From Sphagnum magellanicum (Eukaryota > Streptophyta > Sphagnopsida > Sphagnales > Sphagnaceae), in NCBI GenBank assembly GCA_021904315.1, contig CM038920.1:18290001-18354000 (forward strand): 64,000 bases of DNA. The letters are read 5' to 3'. The notes beneath the pieces were generated by a model. The model ran no database searches, was not told the origin of the DNA, and worked only from the letters and a program-made list of their open reading frames with translations. The position numbers were made by a program, and so were the translations under genes. Each line of letters begins with the position of its first letter. Position 1 is the stretch's first letter. Below are positions 1 through 11,800 of this stretch, in pieces.

Positions 1-406
1 TCTTACAAAGAAACACAAAGTTATCATTACCCATCCATGTAGGCAACAACAGAAGAATGCTGGAATCTTTTTAAATGCTTGCAATCAACACAAGAGAAGG
101 GAAGAGGAAACATTGAGGTGGCTAAAGGGCCAAGCTTGAAACTTGAATTCGACAAAATCCTAGTGATGACATTCTTCATTTTGCACATTAAAATTCTTTA
201 AAATTCTTCATTTAGCACCTTGTCATAACATTCTTTACCCGCGAATGTTTACCAAATTACACTGGTTGATCTATAAAATTCTTTAAAATTCTTGCTTCTT
301 TGGGCTTCCATAACATTCTCGCACCAAGAATGTCATAACTATGGACAAAATCAATGGCATTTTTATTTCCATTCAGAGGACCTCTTTTTTCTGAAGAACA
401 TAGCAA
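1..406. other. 3' flank of the epoxide hydrolase gene
   Basis: No reading frame of interest is visible. The stretch follows the stop codon of the minus-strand hydrolase and probably holds its 3' untranslated region. The motif AAAATTCTTTAAAATTCTT or close variants occurs around 190-290. The sequence beyond about 370 is not matched in the inverted copy at 32.6-33.3 kb. Confidence 0.5.
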
Positions 407-3331
407 TCACCTGTTATCTGCTGTGCCAATAGTGCAATCCCTATCATTGGTGTCACTGCTCAATTGTGACAAGAGAAGCTGATTAAAGTGATCTGGTTCA
501 TCCCACATAGGCCAATGTGAACACTGCCACAACAATGTAACAAATCAAATGTCATTAATACCATATTATTTGTCAAGAGCTCTTTCTATGAATCTGAAGC
601 TTCAGGAAATACCCAAGACTGATAATCTCTAGTACCTTCTGACTACAACTAAAGCAGGCTGTCTCTAACTCCATACTTTTAGAAGCTAGGTGTTTTATTA
701 AAATGACACAGGTTGTTGCTCATTCCAGGATTCATATCAATGAATTCCTTGGATCTGATAGATAAGAAACAAAAAAGAAAGTCAGAGCCAGGACACATCT
801 TCAAAGGATTGGTACAGCAAACTCACTTTTGGGAGGAACATTATGGACATATCTGTTGCAAGAGCTTCAGGGGGCTCTGCCAGTTCATTTATCAAGTATT
901 GATCAGCCTCACCCCAAATGATACCAACAGGCAATTGAGTGCCTGGTTTGGTCCCTGGCTTTTGACCCCACAGCCCCTGATAACCTGCACGATAGTAGTT
1001 GATACTTGCCCGTACTGCACCTTTTTCTGAGAATGCCATCACATGCCTGCCCATTGCAAATACCATACCTAATTTGGTGAGTAGTATTTACTAAAAGACT
1101 TCCACAATAAAACCAGGGTAGACAGAAAAAAGGGGAGGAGGGATCAATGGTCCAAGGAATCTCACCGTTCCACATCAATTGCAGGTTGGGGTTGACAGGG
1201 TCCAAGTTCTAGCACTCTCCTTAAGGTCCTATACCTGCAGCAACCCAAGCTCACTTTCTGCAGTGATAAACAACTCTCTAACTACTCAGGTTCAAAAGGA
1301 GTGAAGCCATTGAAATTGTAGTACCTGCGGCAACTCATAACAAATTCTGGCAGCCAACTCAGCTGGAAAAATACTGCATAAATACAACCCCGAGCTCATC
1401 AAAACAGCATCAATACAACCCATAACTGACCATGTTTGTGGTAGAGACATAGACAGAAGACCTGCTAACCTCAAAGACATTAACTCTTTTGGTTCCCTAG
1501 CCCTTCAAGAACTCAAGAAAATGATGGGAAATCAATCAAGGTCACAAGTTTTCCATTTTGAAAGATTACGTTTCCTATGGCCCACTTTGATATTCCAGAG
1601 CAAAAATTGTGACATTCTGACATGATTACTAGTCATAGAGAAGCTAACATCTTCATTCTCTGGTTTTAAAGTACACTAGACAGCCGAAAAACCAATTAAT
1701 TATGCCTCTTCATCTCATTCTCTGCCTATCTGGTCCTGACCTGTTGCATCTAGTCTCTCAGCCTCACACCCTGGAAAGGGTACCATCTCTGAAATGAGGC
1801 AGCATCTTCTGATGGAAGGGCAGAGATGGATGTCCTCTGCGCCAAGGAATGAACTTGCAAGTGCAATAGACACAAAGTGGGTGAGGAAACTCACAGATAT
1901 ACCAGGTGCGCCACAGTTGCTGAAAATTTGTCCGCATAAGCTGGCCCAACACAGACAAGTGTGCTGAATTGACCACCACTATCTTCGTCAACTTGCTTGG
2001 ATAGTCTTCTGCAAGAGCCCATGCGACTGCCCCACCCCAATCATGCCCTACCTGCACACTACAAACTTCCGCTGATTGAAGTGGCTATAATACTCTTAAA
2101 GCGAGATGCAGAAAATACATCAAAATACTAAAAAACAGTGCTTAACTGGAGAGTAATGTAACAAGAAAAGGAAGAAAGCAAGATGAACAGAAGGTAAGAC
2201 TCCCGCAAACCTTGGAACCCTATGAAAAGAGATCAAATGGACAAATAGAAGCTACACTGACCACTATTGCTCTCTTGCCAGCTCCAAAGTGGTCAATGAT
2301 GCACACAACATCTGACAGCACCGGTTGGCGGCCATAACTTGCCACACCTGTGGGCTTGGAGGAGGTATTGTAGCCTCGCATATCAGGGGCAATTACATGG
2401 AACCCTGCTTCAGCTAATGGTTGAAACTGGTTCTTCCAGACATACCAGAAGTTTGGGAATCCATGTAGCAGTAACACCTGCAAGGAAAACAACAAACAAA
2501 AGAAACCCATTGGGTGAGCTTATGAAATCATTCTTATGGGCTCAGCTGCATGGATGCATTGCTGCTGGTTCTTTCATGGAACAGCATTATGATAGAGAGC
2601 TCCAAGTTTAGGTCATTTCCTGGGTCTTCAGGGGTATCATTTTTCAGCCAACAAATTCAGATACCTACCTTCAAAAAGAAGAAAGGCAGAAGGGTGAAGG
2701 GAAAAAAGAAAGAAAGAGAAGCAAATGTATGTGAGCTGTGTATCTGACCAGATCTCCATCTAACTTCCCACACTCCACATAATGAATCTTAATGTCACCA
2801 TTCAGGATCTCTCCATGTTGAAGTTGACACTCTCCTACGACTTCTTCTTGACCTGCTTCAGCTTGGTTCTCTGTAACAAGTTTTGTTTGAAGCTTCATCT
2901 GAGCAGCAGCAGCAGCAGCAGTGTAGGATCTGGAAAGGGCTACAAAAAGACAAAGATCACATTCCACACACAACAATGTTACTCCAGGTTTCCTCCCCCT
3001 CAAGAACCCTTTTTTCTTCAACCCTCAAGGTTTTCTTCAAGGAGACAATGATATGGAAGAAGAAAACAGGAGTGATTCAAGAAAGAAAAATCAGCAGGTA
3101 TCAGCCACTACTCGAGAGCCATTGATTGTGAATAAGGAGGGGAAAAAAAACAGCAAATTGGAAACGAAACACGCACTCACAGGAGGAGGAGAGTGGTCTA
3201 GCAGGACGACGTGCAGCAGATTTGTGAGAGAAGCGAACGAGACAAGAAGGATGGACAGCAGATCTCTTCAGCATCGGAATTGCACTTGAACATACGGTTG
3301 TCATCGCTCTTCCCATGACAAACCACATCAC
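407..3331 (-). CDS. Epoxide hydrolase, alpha/beta-hydrolase fold, organelle-targeted
   Basis: Eight coding exons join in phase: 3331-3181, 2939-2749, 2477-2262, 2051-1895, 1373-1325, 1234-1166, 1046-827 and 523-407. Translation from the inner Met at 3274 gives 370 residues; from 3331 it gives 389. The start (MLKRSAV, then many Arg and Ser, no acidic residues) looks like a mitochondrial or plastid presequence, and an Ala run follows. In the 370-residue numbering the oxyanion motif is HGFP (100-103), the nucleophile is Asp171 in VGHDWGG, the acid is Asp307 in IIWGEAD, and the base is His335 in CSHW. Cap tyrosines lie at Tyr218 (WYI) and Tyr276/277 (NYYRA). Family knowledge: such enzymes open epoxides to vicinal diols by way of an aspartyl ester. 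The first exon and its start are the least certain parts. All catalytic residues are intact. A broken inverted copy of the last two exons lies at 32.6-33.3 kb. Confidence 0.88.
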
Positions 3332-4160
3332 TTCCTGACCGACCTCTTCTGCAGTTCAGGATTTGCAATCTTGTGACGGCAAGTTGCAATCTTTTGAAAG
3401 AATTTTGTACAAGTTGATTGTTGTTGTGATAAAAAAGGGCATTCTGGTGGTGGAGGGCAACTGATTTTTCACGCGAAGTTTCAAAGGCACGGTATGTGTG
3501 TGTTCTTCTTCGCTCTCAAGACTCAAGAAGCGTTTGTTTCGTTCTTTCAGCATTGGAAGAAGAAAAAGACCGTTCTGTGTTATCTTCTTCAGTTGAAAGA
3601 CACTGAACTCTCTGATTGTGGCAAAGATGGAAGTCACCCATCATCCATTATTGTTGTTGCAGCAGCATGGATGGAACCTCCTGGTTTCAAGAGCCTCCAA
3701 CAAAATCTTATTTTCGCTCAAGGGATGCCAGATCTTTTGTCACTGCAGAACCTTTTGCTAAAAACCAAAAGCACCACTTCACTTCTCAGGTACAGGGTTC
3801 TTCAGCAAGCAAGGAAGTGAGGGTGCATGGGTGTAAAAAATGCTGAAGGAGGTAGTCACGAAGCATGAATGCATCTTGAATCTCTCTCTGTTTGGGGCCA
3901 GGATTTGGATTAGGGTTTATCTGATGCTTTGATTTGATTTGGTGCAATTTGATTTTGCAGTGTAGTTTGTGAGTATTTTGCTTGAGGCCATGCAGCAATT
4001 TCATGGAACAAGCTTCCATTATGTCTTTGCAGTTAGGATCTGTGCAGACTTATTTCGCTTTCTGTCAAACCAAACATTGTTTCACAAGATCTTCTTAGGG
4101 TTTGAAGATGCTCTCATGTAATTGAGATTCCAAAAGCACATATGAAAGCATGACTGATAA
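3332..4160. promoter_or_regulatory. Divergent intergenic region between epoxide hydrolase and PAM16
   Basis: About 830 bases separate the two divergent start codons, so both promoters and 5' leaders must lie here or overlap. An open frame of 108 codons at 3494-3820 on the plus strand resembles nothing I know and is more likely leader or chance sequence. A possible upstream leader exon of PAM16 would sit here: the sequence just before its conserved AGRL start looks like a splice acceptor (GGGTGCAG). No TATA box was assigned with confidence. Confidence 0.45.
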
Positions 4161-4982
4161 ATGTGGTCCTGGGTGCAGGCAGGAAGGCTGATTGCAAACC
4201 TAATTGTGCTGGGATCTGGGGTTTTATTCAGGGCTGTTTCACAAGCATATTGGCAAGCATTAGTTAGTGAGTCTCTCTCTCTTTTGTCTGTCACTTTTGC
4301 CTTTCTCCTTCATTTTCTGCAAAAACAGTATCTGGACATTTGCTGTCTGCATGAAACTTATGGAGTCTGCTCACAATTTCGGGGTTCTGTTTTCTCAGCA
4401 CTCAATAAATACTCTGGATTTGTCACACTGTGTTTTGGAGATACATCCTGAAGAAATCTTCAGAATCCAGTGTTTTCTTAGGTCTCATGAATTCTCCTGA
4501 ATCTTTCTGTTCTCTGGTCATATGGGGGATGTTAGGCAGAAACTCTGATGCAGTGGGGTTTCAAAGAGGTGCTAATGCTATTGGTTGTGGAATACAGATG
4601 CAAGTAAATCGGGTGTTGCACAAGAAACAGTCCAAAACTTGGCACATAAAGTCAGCAAGACTCTGACTGAGCATGAGGCTCGCCAGATTTTAGGTGTCTC
4701 TGAGAAAGCCTCCTGGGAGGAAATTATGAAGGTTTGAGTTACTTCTCAAGGCAACACTTTCCTGTTTTCTTAGCTACTGTTGCATTTACAGCTCTTATCA
4801 GATTATCAGTTGCTGACCTAAGACTTGTGTGCTAAGAGACTGTTATCACATGGGTGTGTATGCAGAAGTATGATACTTTGTTTGAGAACAATGCCAAAAC
4901 AGGGACATTTTATCTTCAGTCCAAAGTATTCCGAGCTAAGGAGTGCTTAGAAGCAGCTAAACAGAGAGCAGGTGAAAGGTGA
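4161..4982 (+). CDS. PAM16: Mitochondrial import motor subunit PAM16 (TIM16)
   Basis: Three exons join in phase: 4161-4266, 4598-4731 and 4866-4982, giving 118 residues; the Arabidopsis protein is 116 by memory. The N-terminal hydrophobic segment AGRLIANLIVLGSGVLFRAV is the inner-membrane association region. Exon 2 encodes NASKSGVAQE and then LTEHEARQILGVSEKASWEE, the start of the J-like domain. Exon 3 continues KYDTLFENNAKTG and FYLQSKVFRAKECLEA. The J-like domain has the family's D-x-LF motif (here DTLF) where true J proteins have HPD. Known role: PAM16 pairs with the J protein PAM18 to regulate mtHsp70 at the TIM23 channel on the matrix side. The last exon reads straight to a TGA that overlaps a GTGAGC splice-donor-like site, so a further small exon is possible. 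The start MWSWVQ is not conserved. The true start may be an ATG in an upstream exon spliced to GCAGGAAGG. Confidence 0.9.
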
Positions 4983-7900
4983 GCATGATTGACTGCATCT
5001 GCATTGTTGAGGATTTTCTTGTGAGAGCTTCATAAACTTTTATAGCCATATTAACAGGAGTCTCTTCACTCAGGGCTGGTGATAGGTTCCAACTAACCTA
5101 TAGTGCCTGTTTATACATCTACACTCACTTTGATTTAAGATGGTCCTGCTTAACATGCTAGCTAGTGCTCACTTGTGATTTGGGCTCGGTGATTACTGCT
5201 GCAAGAGAATTTCCTTAGAATTTTTGAGTTTTGTGGAGGATGTGACATGAGAATACCATAAGCCTGGGTCCTTTCAACAATCTTTATATCCATTCAAGTG
5301 GAAAAAATATTCACAAAAATGGGAATTATGGAGATGATGAGGTTCAATTCATGGTGCATAGCTGTAGTGGCTCAATAACATCGAAGATGTCCGGGGCTGC
5401 CTGGGTATGGCTGCAAGTCTGCTCTGGGAAATTTTGATGCAATTAGACATTCCCAATTATTGTTAACAACAAGCCCTGTATACGATTACCACTATGATTG
5501 CAGAGCAGACATAGGCTTGAAGGAACACAATGACTTGTTCAGTCCCAGAATGCTCTGTTGTGGAAGGCTTTGATTTAAGTTTCATGGCACACTGATTGTG
5601 ATCGTCATTCAAAGAATATGTTTGCAAGGGTGAATCATTGCTCCTGTCAAAATAAGACCCTTCAATTGATTGGAATCTGTTAATGACACTTATTTGGTGC
5701 AGACTCAACGTCTATGGTCTATTTTTCAATTGCTGAGTTTCCATAGAGAGGTTGAATGCATTTCACATGACCATGTTGTTGGTACTTTGGTCAAGTGTGT
5801 GGTCAATAGAGAGGACAATTGTAGAGAACTTTCATTTGAATTGTTTGAAGAAGAAACCTGTTTCTTTGTTGGTCAGACACACAGGGCCATGATGTACCAC
5901 AAAAGTATTCATGCACCAACTCCATGTACTCTTTTGTGAATTTTGTACATTACATGTTTGAGGTATTGCCAGATTGGTGGATTTCACTGTTAACCACTCA
6001 TATCAAGACTAGTGTGATTCAGCCAAAGGAAGTTTTGCTAACATTGAGTGATAGAAATGTTGTGGCCATCTTGAATTGATTCAATCTGTTATAGTCAGGC
6101 ACTGTTGTAGTTCATGGAACCCTGTCAAACTTTCTTAGTAAAAGCACCAATCCAGAGAGGAAGCCAAACTACAGAAGGAGATGACCTTAAGTTCAAGTTG
6201 AATTGCTACAAGTCAGATGTTCCATACTAGGGACTGCTGATGGAGATGCTAACTCAACTACCAGCTGCTTGTAACACCCAATTTTCCACACTGTTTTACA
6301 ACCATCTGTAAGATCAAGTTCATCTGGTAGTAAAATTTGTCTATTGGTTCAGAGGCTTTGGATTTCGGATGTGCTAGAAAGTATTTCGCAATATGGATAA
6401 TGTCTTTTCTTGTCTGTACAGTCAAAGTCATTTGGTGGTACAATTTCCCTATTGGGTCAGAGGCTTTGTACTCCTTTATGCTTAGAAAGTACCTTCACAA
6501 TATAGACAATGTCTTTTCTGGTTTTTAAAAATAGCCCAGCTTGTCTACATACACTTCCAGTTTGTCGTTGTAAAGAATGAAGTGACATGATACTTTGAAG
6601 TCATTGTTTACATTGTGTTACCTCGGTCCACACATCTTAGCATCATCTGACATCATTATTCTTGGAATATACTTCGAAATTCCATGCAACGTTGTGAAAC
6701 ATACTTGAAATATCCTAAACAGACATGACATAGAGCTCACTTTTCACATGTGATAACCATGACACATTCACATTGTCACTCTTACTCAATTTGAAAGAAA
6801 GGTTATAGAATATCATGCATTCTTCAACCATGATCATATGGTGAACTATCAACCTTTGAGAACAATGATAATTAAAAAAAAATCCACCCTGCATTTAATC
6901 TACATACATCCGTGGTGGTTGTTTCAAGCAGGCAGTGAAGTGGAGCTGAAAGAACTTGGGGGAAAAAACCAAAACAGCTCTACCCAAATCATTGCAAAAG
7001 TGCATACTCCTATAGAAATCCTCTTTCAAAAAACACTGGTAAGTCTGTTAGGAACTTTGTTAACACTTTAAAACATGTGACTGATACCTTGCATCTAAGT
7101 GAGAATCAAAATGCAACTTACACCCAAAGCATCCAAGGGACCATTCATTGACTTGCCTGCTCACTGGATACTCTGGGAAATTTTGCATATACACTTCTCA
7201 ACAATCACTCATATTAGCATCTACATTGGCTTGAAAGGATGTTACATAATTCTGCAGTCTGCCAACACTAAATGATACTCTGCTATTTTAAGCAATTCAC
7301 CGGTCACGTCTATGAAGGAAAGGAAGAACTCAAATTGTTAAGTCTTATTTCTTTTGTCATTGTGAGGTGTATACTTAACCTAAAATAAAATTCCTTATTG
7401 CCATCTCACTCACCTGTGTGTAAGGCTAACCCCAACAGATTCAAGCCCACACATTTTTCAAGAGCATGAGTACAATCCAAATGGGGCCAGCCCTGTGGTT
7501 CCTTTATGGCTAAAAAAGATAATAGCAAGATTGAAATCATTTTCAACAGGAGGGAAATGATTCATCTGAACATTCTTTCTATATATTGAGAAATACTTGC
7601 ACGAATTCAAAAACTTACAAGACATATGCAGGTCCTTGTAAACTATAAGAGGAAATGGTGCTCTTTCAAGTATTCTGTACAGCTTTTGGCAGTGTGGGTA
7701 GTCTATAGCACAGCACCAGTAAACAATAGGCATGATGAGGAGTTTCAGCCTGAAGGATATTGTGCTGCCCTTAGGAGACATCCTAGGGATTTTGAAGATG
7801 AGAACTGCATGAAAGAAAAACTCTGGAAAGTAATGATGTAGACCAAAATTTCAGAAGAGATGAGAAAGACTCCACCTCAGATGCCTTCCTTGCAGTCCAG

Positions 7901-8884
7901 AAGTCTGATGGTGCTAGACCGCCATTATAGAGGTCATGGATTCCTGGGAACAAAAGGGAAGATGACAGGTTATTGACACTAGCAGATGGGAATACCGCAC
8001 CTTAGAACTCTTTTTACAGTGTACAATGTACTAATCTTCACAAGTGGGCTGAAATTCCATACATGACCAATCCCCCAACATATATACAATTCAACTCTTA
8101 CATGGGCCTCTATATATCAACACAAATCTCATAGCTTGGTACCTTCCAGCAGAAGTTGGAAACTTGTGCAACGTCAGATGCCACTGTCTCGCCCAAACGG
8201 TACCCACATGTGCTGCTCACTCCAGAAATATCAAACACCGCTGATTGAAGATATTACAACTTCAAGAGAAGACAAGCTCTGGCTATGCCCAGAGGCCAAG
8301 CCCATACCCCTGCAACTGCATCCTTGAGCACTTATCTAGAGTTACAATTTCAGATGTGATATAAACCTGACACTGAAGGTGTTAAAACACCACCTGGGCA
8401 CAGGAAGCTCATACTAACAGAGAGCAGCCCAGAGATACATCAGCAAACTACACACATGGAAGTCAACCTGACCCTGGGTGCACATGCCTAGGCTTACCCC
8501 ACACGATGCTTGCATTGTTAAGCTTGCAACTCCTTGCAGCTAAATTACAAAACTAGACACCCCGAGTGTGTTTGAGTGTCTGATCTGCACATCCACCCAA
8601 GAGACACATATCCCAGTTAGTTTTACATGGAAACCCACGGAGACACAGTGAAGACAGAATATTCACAGCTGAAAAAACTAATCTTGCTTCACTTGACAAG
8701 TTTGAAACCTCAGATTGGTGATTCATGGCTCCATGATGGTGCTGAAGATGTTTGCAACACACCTCAAATACTTAAATTGAGACCAATCATCTCCTTCCAA
8801 GTAAGATGATACTTAGCAAAAGTTCACAGGAACATGAATGAAAATAAGCTCCCAAGTGAGTTGCAAGTCATGGAGAACATACCG
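4983..8884. other. Intergenic region between convergent PAM16 and PIF genes
   Basis: No open frame here is supported by a recognised domain. The ends must contain the 3' untranslated regions of PAM16 (plus) and of the PIF gene (minus). An 89-codon open frame at 5670-5939 has no recognisable motif and is probably chance. The one clear structure is the tandem duplication at about 6318-6525, listed separately. Confidence 0.5.
6318..6525. repeat. Two-copy diverged tandem duplication, period about 107 bp
   Basis: Two adjacent segments share the order TTGGTTCAGAGGCTTTG, then GCTAGAAAGTA, then ACAATGTCTTTTCT or a close variant. The first starts near 6320 and the second near 6427. They differ by scattered substitutions. 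No coding meaning is seen. Confidence 0.75.
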
Positions 8885-11800
8885 TTATTGAGGTGGCCCA
8901 CCACCCATATTAGATGACTGATAGTGGTGATGTTGCTGTTGTTGATTCTGATGTTGTTGCAACATATATGCATTGTACATGTCCATGTTCATAGGCTGAA
9001 GACATGGACCAATCCACATGCATGCACATGAGGAAAAAACAAATAAAACTCCCAATGTGTCATGTCAAGGGAAATCATCCCTATAATCATGGAAGTAAGC
9101 TAACACAAATAGAGAGGAGGCTCTCATCAAGTGTGGCAGTCCTTCCGATATAACTACCTATTGAACAAATTACTTCCAAAATGAGAAAGCTGTCTACAAA
9201 TTCAACTGATTTCCAGATGATTCTGGTCAAATGTAATGACCATCATCACACTGTACTGTATGTACTCTATCCAGAGAGCAAAAAAATCAGTTGAGCTCAA
9301 TGGTACCTGAGGAATTTGCAGTGGCTGCTGCTGATATGCCTGGGAAGCTTCCATAACATTTGGGTTGTGAAATCTGGGATTGTGCACATCAACTATGTTC
9401 ACAGATGTGACTGGTATGTTAGCACTGTGTGAAGTCCCAGCATGAGATGGCAAGGGCATACCACCTTGCCCTGAACCAGATGCAGCCATGTCCATCATAC
9501 GCATGCCCATGCCCATCCCCATGCCCATGCCCATGCCCATTCCCATCCCCAGGGGAGGTATGCCTGCCATCTGTGGTATCTGCAGATGTTGCATACCAGA
9601 AGGCATACCCATTGCTGATATGCTCATCCCAGTTCTCATGGACATCATCTGTCAAACCATAACCAAGAGCAGGAGAACTCCATTAAGTCTAAATGCCTTT
9701 ATATAAGCGGAGAAGAAACAGAGTCAATTTACAGTTTTAAAATGTTTTCTTCTCAAATCACATACCTGAAGCTGTAGCTGAAGCATCTTGAGGTACTCAA
9801 TCGCCTCATCCAGCATTGAAGCTTTGTCTGTCTGAAATGCAAAATCATAATTTACAACCTTCCTTCAGACTGCTGGTAAGAAACTTCACAAGATCATAGT
9901 GCATATGGAGCACCAGTACAAACACAATATGAATTTGATATGTCAAATCCACAAGAATACATGATCTCAAGTTGTGCCTGCAAGATACAAAGATACAGTT
10001 TATTGAATCCATCCAAAACAAACCACTAAAGTCACTGAGGTCCAACCACAGATAAAATGTCTCACCTAGTGTACAGACTCGTCCTCTGTACAAAGTCTCA
10101 TGAAAACAAAACAAAGCACATGTGCTTTGACATAATTGCATGGCAAAAGGACAACCTCTGAAGACACAAACTATTCACAGAGATACATACTTTGTTTGAG
10201 TTTGGTATAAGCTCCTGCAGGGCCTTCATCTTCTCATTGATCCGGTCTCTCCGACGCTAAAGTTAAAATGCACATGCATGGAACAACTGTCAATTGCAGA
10301 CAAAATGAAAGGTAATACTTACCTTGCAAATCAAAAGAATGATTGCAACTTGAAAGACAAGTTTGAAACTCACACAAGTCTTGACTGTTCTGAACACAGG
10401 TGCATACAAAACAAGAGGTTAAGACCTACTCGCTCAGAGAGATTGTGGACTTCAGCAGCCCTAGTTCTCTTGGTTGTGCTTGTACGCCCTTCTGGACGCT
10501 TCTTCAAGTCAGCTGATTCATCCTCTCCATCCTGAAAAGCATCAGTGATCACCTTAGAGCTACAACTCTATCTGGGAAGGAGATGGAGCTACTACTACAG
10601 CTAAGAGTAGTAGCTCTCAATTTCTACACGCTTGATTTTTCACAGGCTTCTTTCCTAGGACAATCATACCAGTCACAGACTGATCAAGAATGGTTCACAT
10701 AGGACACTACAGACTTGTATGGAAAGCAACCACCATAAGACAGGACCTGCCAAACTGTGCAGGGAGAATTGTACATAAGTAGTTCAACTTGAGTGCATTT
10801 GCGAACTGAAACTCCAACCTTCTGTGCTAGTTAAAACACAGAGAAGGCTTGTCTACCAAAAGCCAGACCCTATACAACAATGAACTTTGCAGTTCATTTA
10901 TGATTTCACTAAACCTTGTTCTGTTGGACTCAGACCACAAACAAACATGAAGGAGCATGTATGTATCCACCATATCACAAAGTAAATATACTCACTTCAC
11001 TCTGATATTCAGTCTCTTCTGTCACCACAGCTTTTCTTTTATTGCTTGTTGAAGCTTCTTTCACCCTCTCTGCACTTCCAGATCCTCCTGATGGGGAGGT
11101 TATGGCAGGTTCCTGAGCATCTGGAAGTTTTTTCCCCTGAGACAGCCCTTTGTCTGCAGACTCTAAAACATCAATACATGTTACACTTGACAATCGAAAT
11201 GTATCCTCTTCAGCAGGCTTAGTCTTACACAGCACAGCTTCACCTTCCAACAATGGTGGTTCCACCTCCTTTCTAGTGACAGTGACAGGGATGGGCACTA
11301 CCCTCCCAGCATCTACACCTGGCTCTTGCTGCTGGCTACCAGAGCCTTGAAGATGAATCTCAGTGTCTTTCTGAGACCCTATTCCACTCCTCCCCATTGT
11401 TGTGGACTCAGCAATCAAGGAACCAGTTGAGGTGCTAGCATCAATATTTGCTTTCACTATTTTTTGTTTATCAAGCATGTTGGATGGGGTGTCAGATAAC
11501 ACTCCTACATCCTGACATTTCTTCATTATTGTAGCTGACCTTGAGAAATGTGAGAAGTTAACAGGGGCCGGGGCCAGCTTTCTCGCAGATTCAGCTTGCA
11601 GGTTGTGAGTCCCTGGCCTTGGCTGAGGTTTCAGAGGTGCCCTTGGAGCTGGGAGTGGTCTTGAAGCATTTGGTGAGGCTCCCAAAAGACCCTGGCTTGC
11701 TGATGGATACACACAAAAGCCCTTGGAAGAATTGGGAGTAAGGCTGAAAGGTTGCCATTTTGAGGTTAATGGCTGCAATGTCCGCACTTTGTTGAAGGCC

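Noticed and set aside
1292-1480. 62-codon minus-strand frame in the epoxide hydrolase gene
   Set aside because: It is in the wrong frame. The true 49-base exon here (1325-1373) reads the cap segment FFQLSWLPEF when spliced in phase.
3494-3820. 108-codon plus-strand frame upstream of PAM16
   Set aside because: No domain, and not in a position to join PAM16 by a convincing splice. More likely leader or chance sequence.
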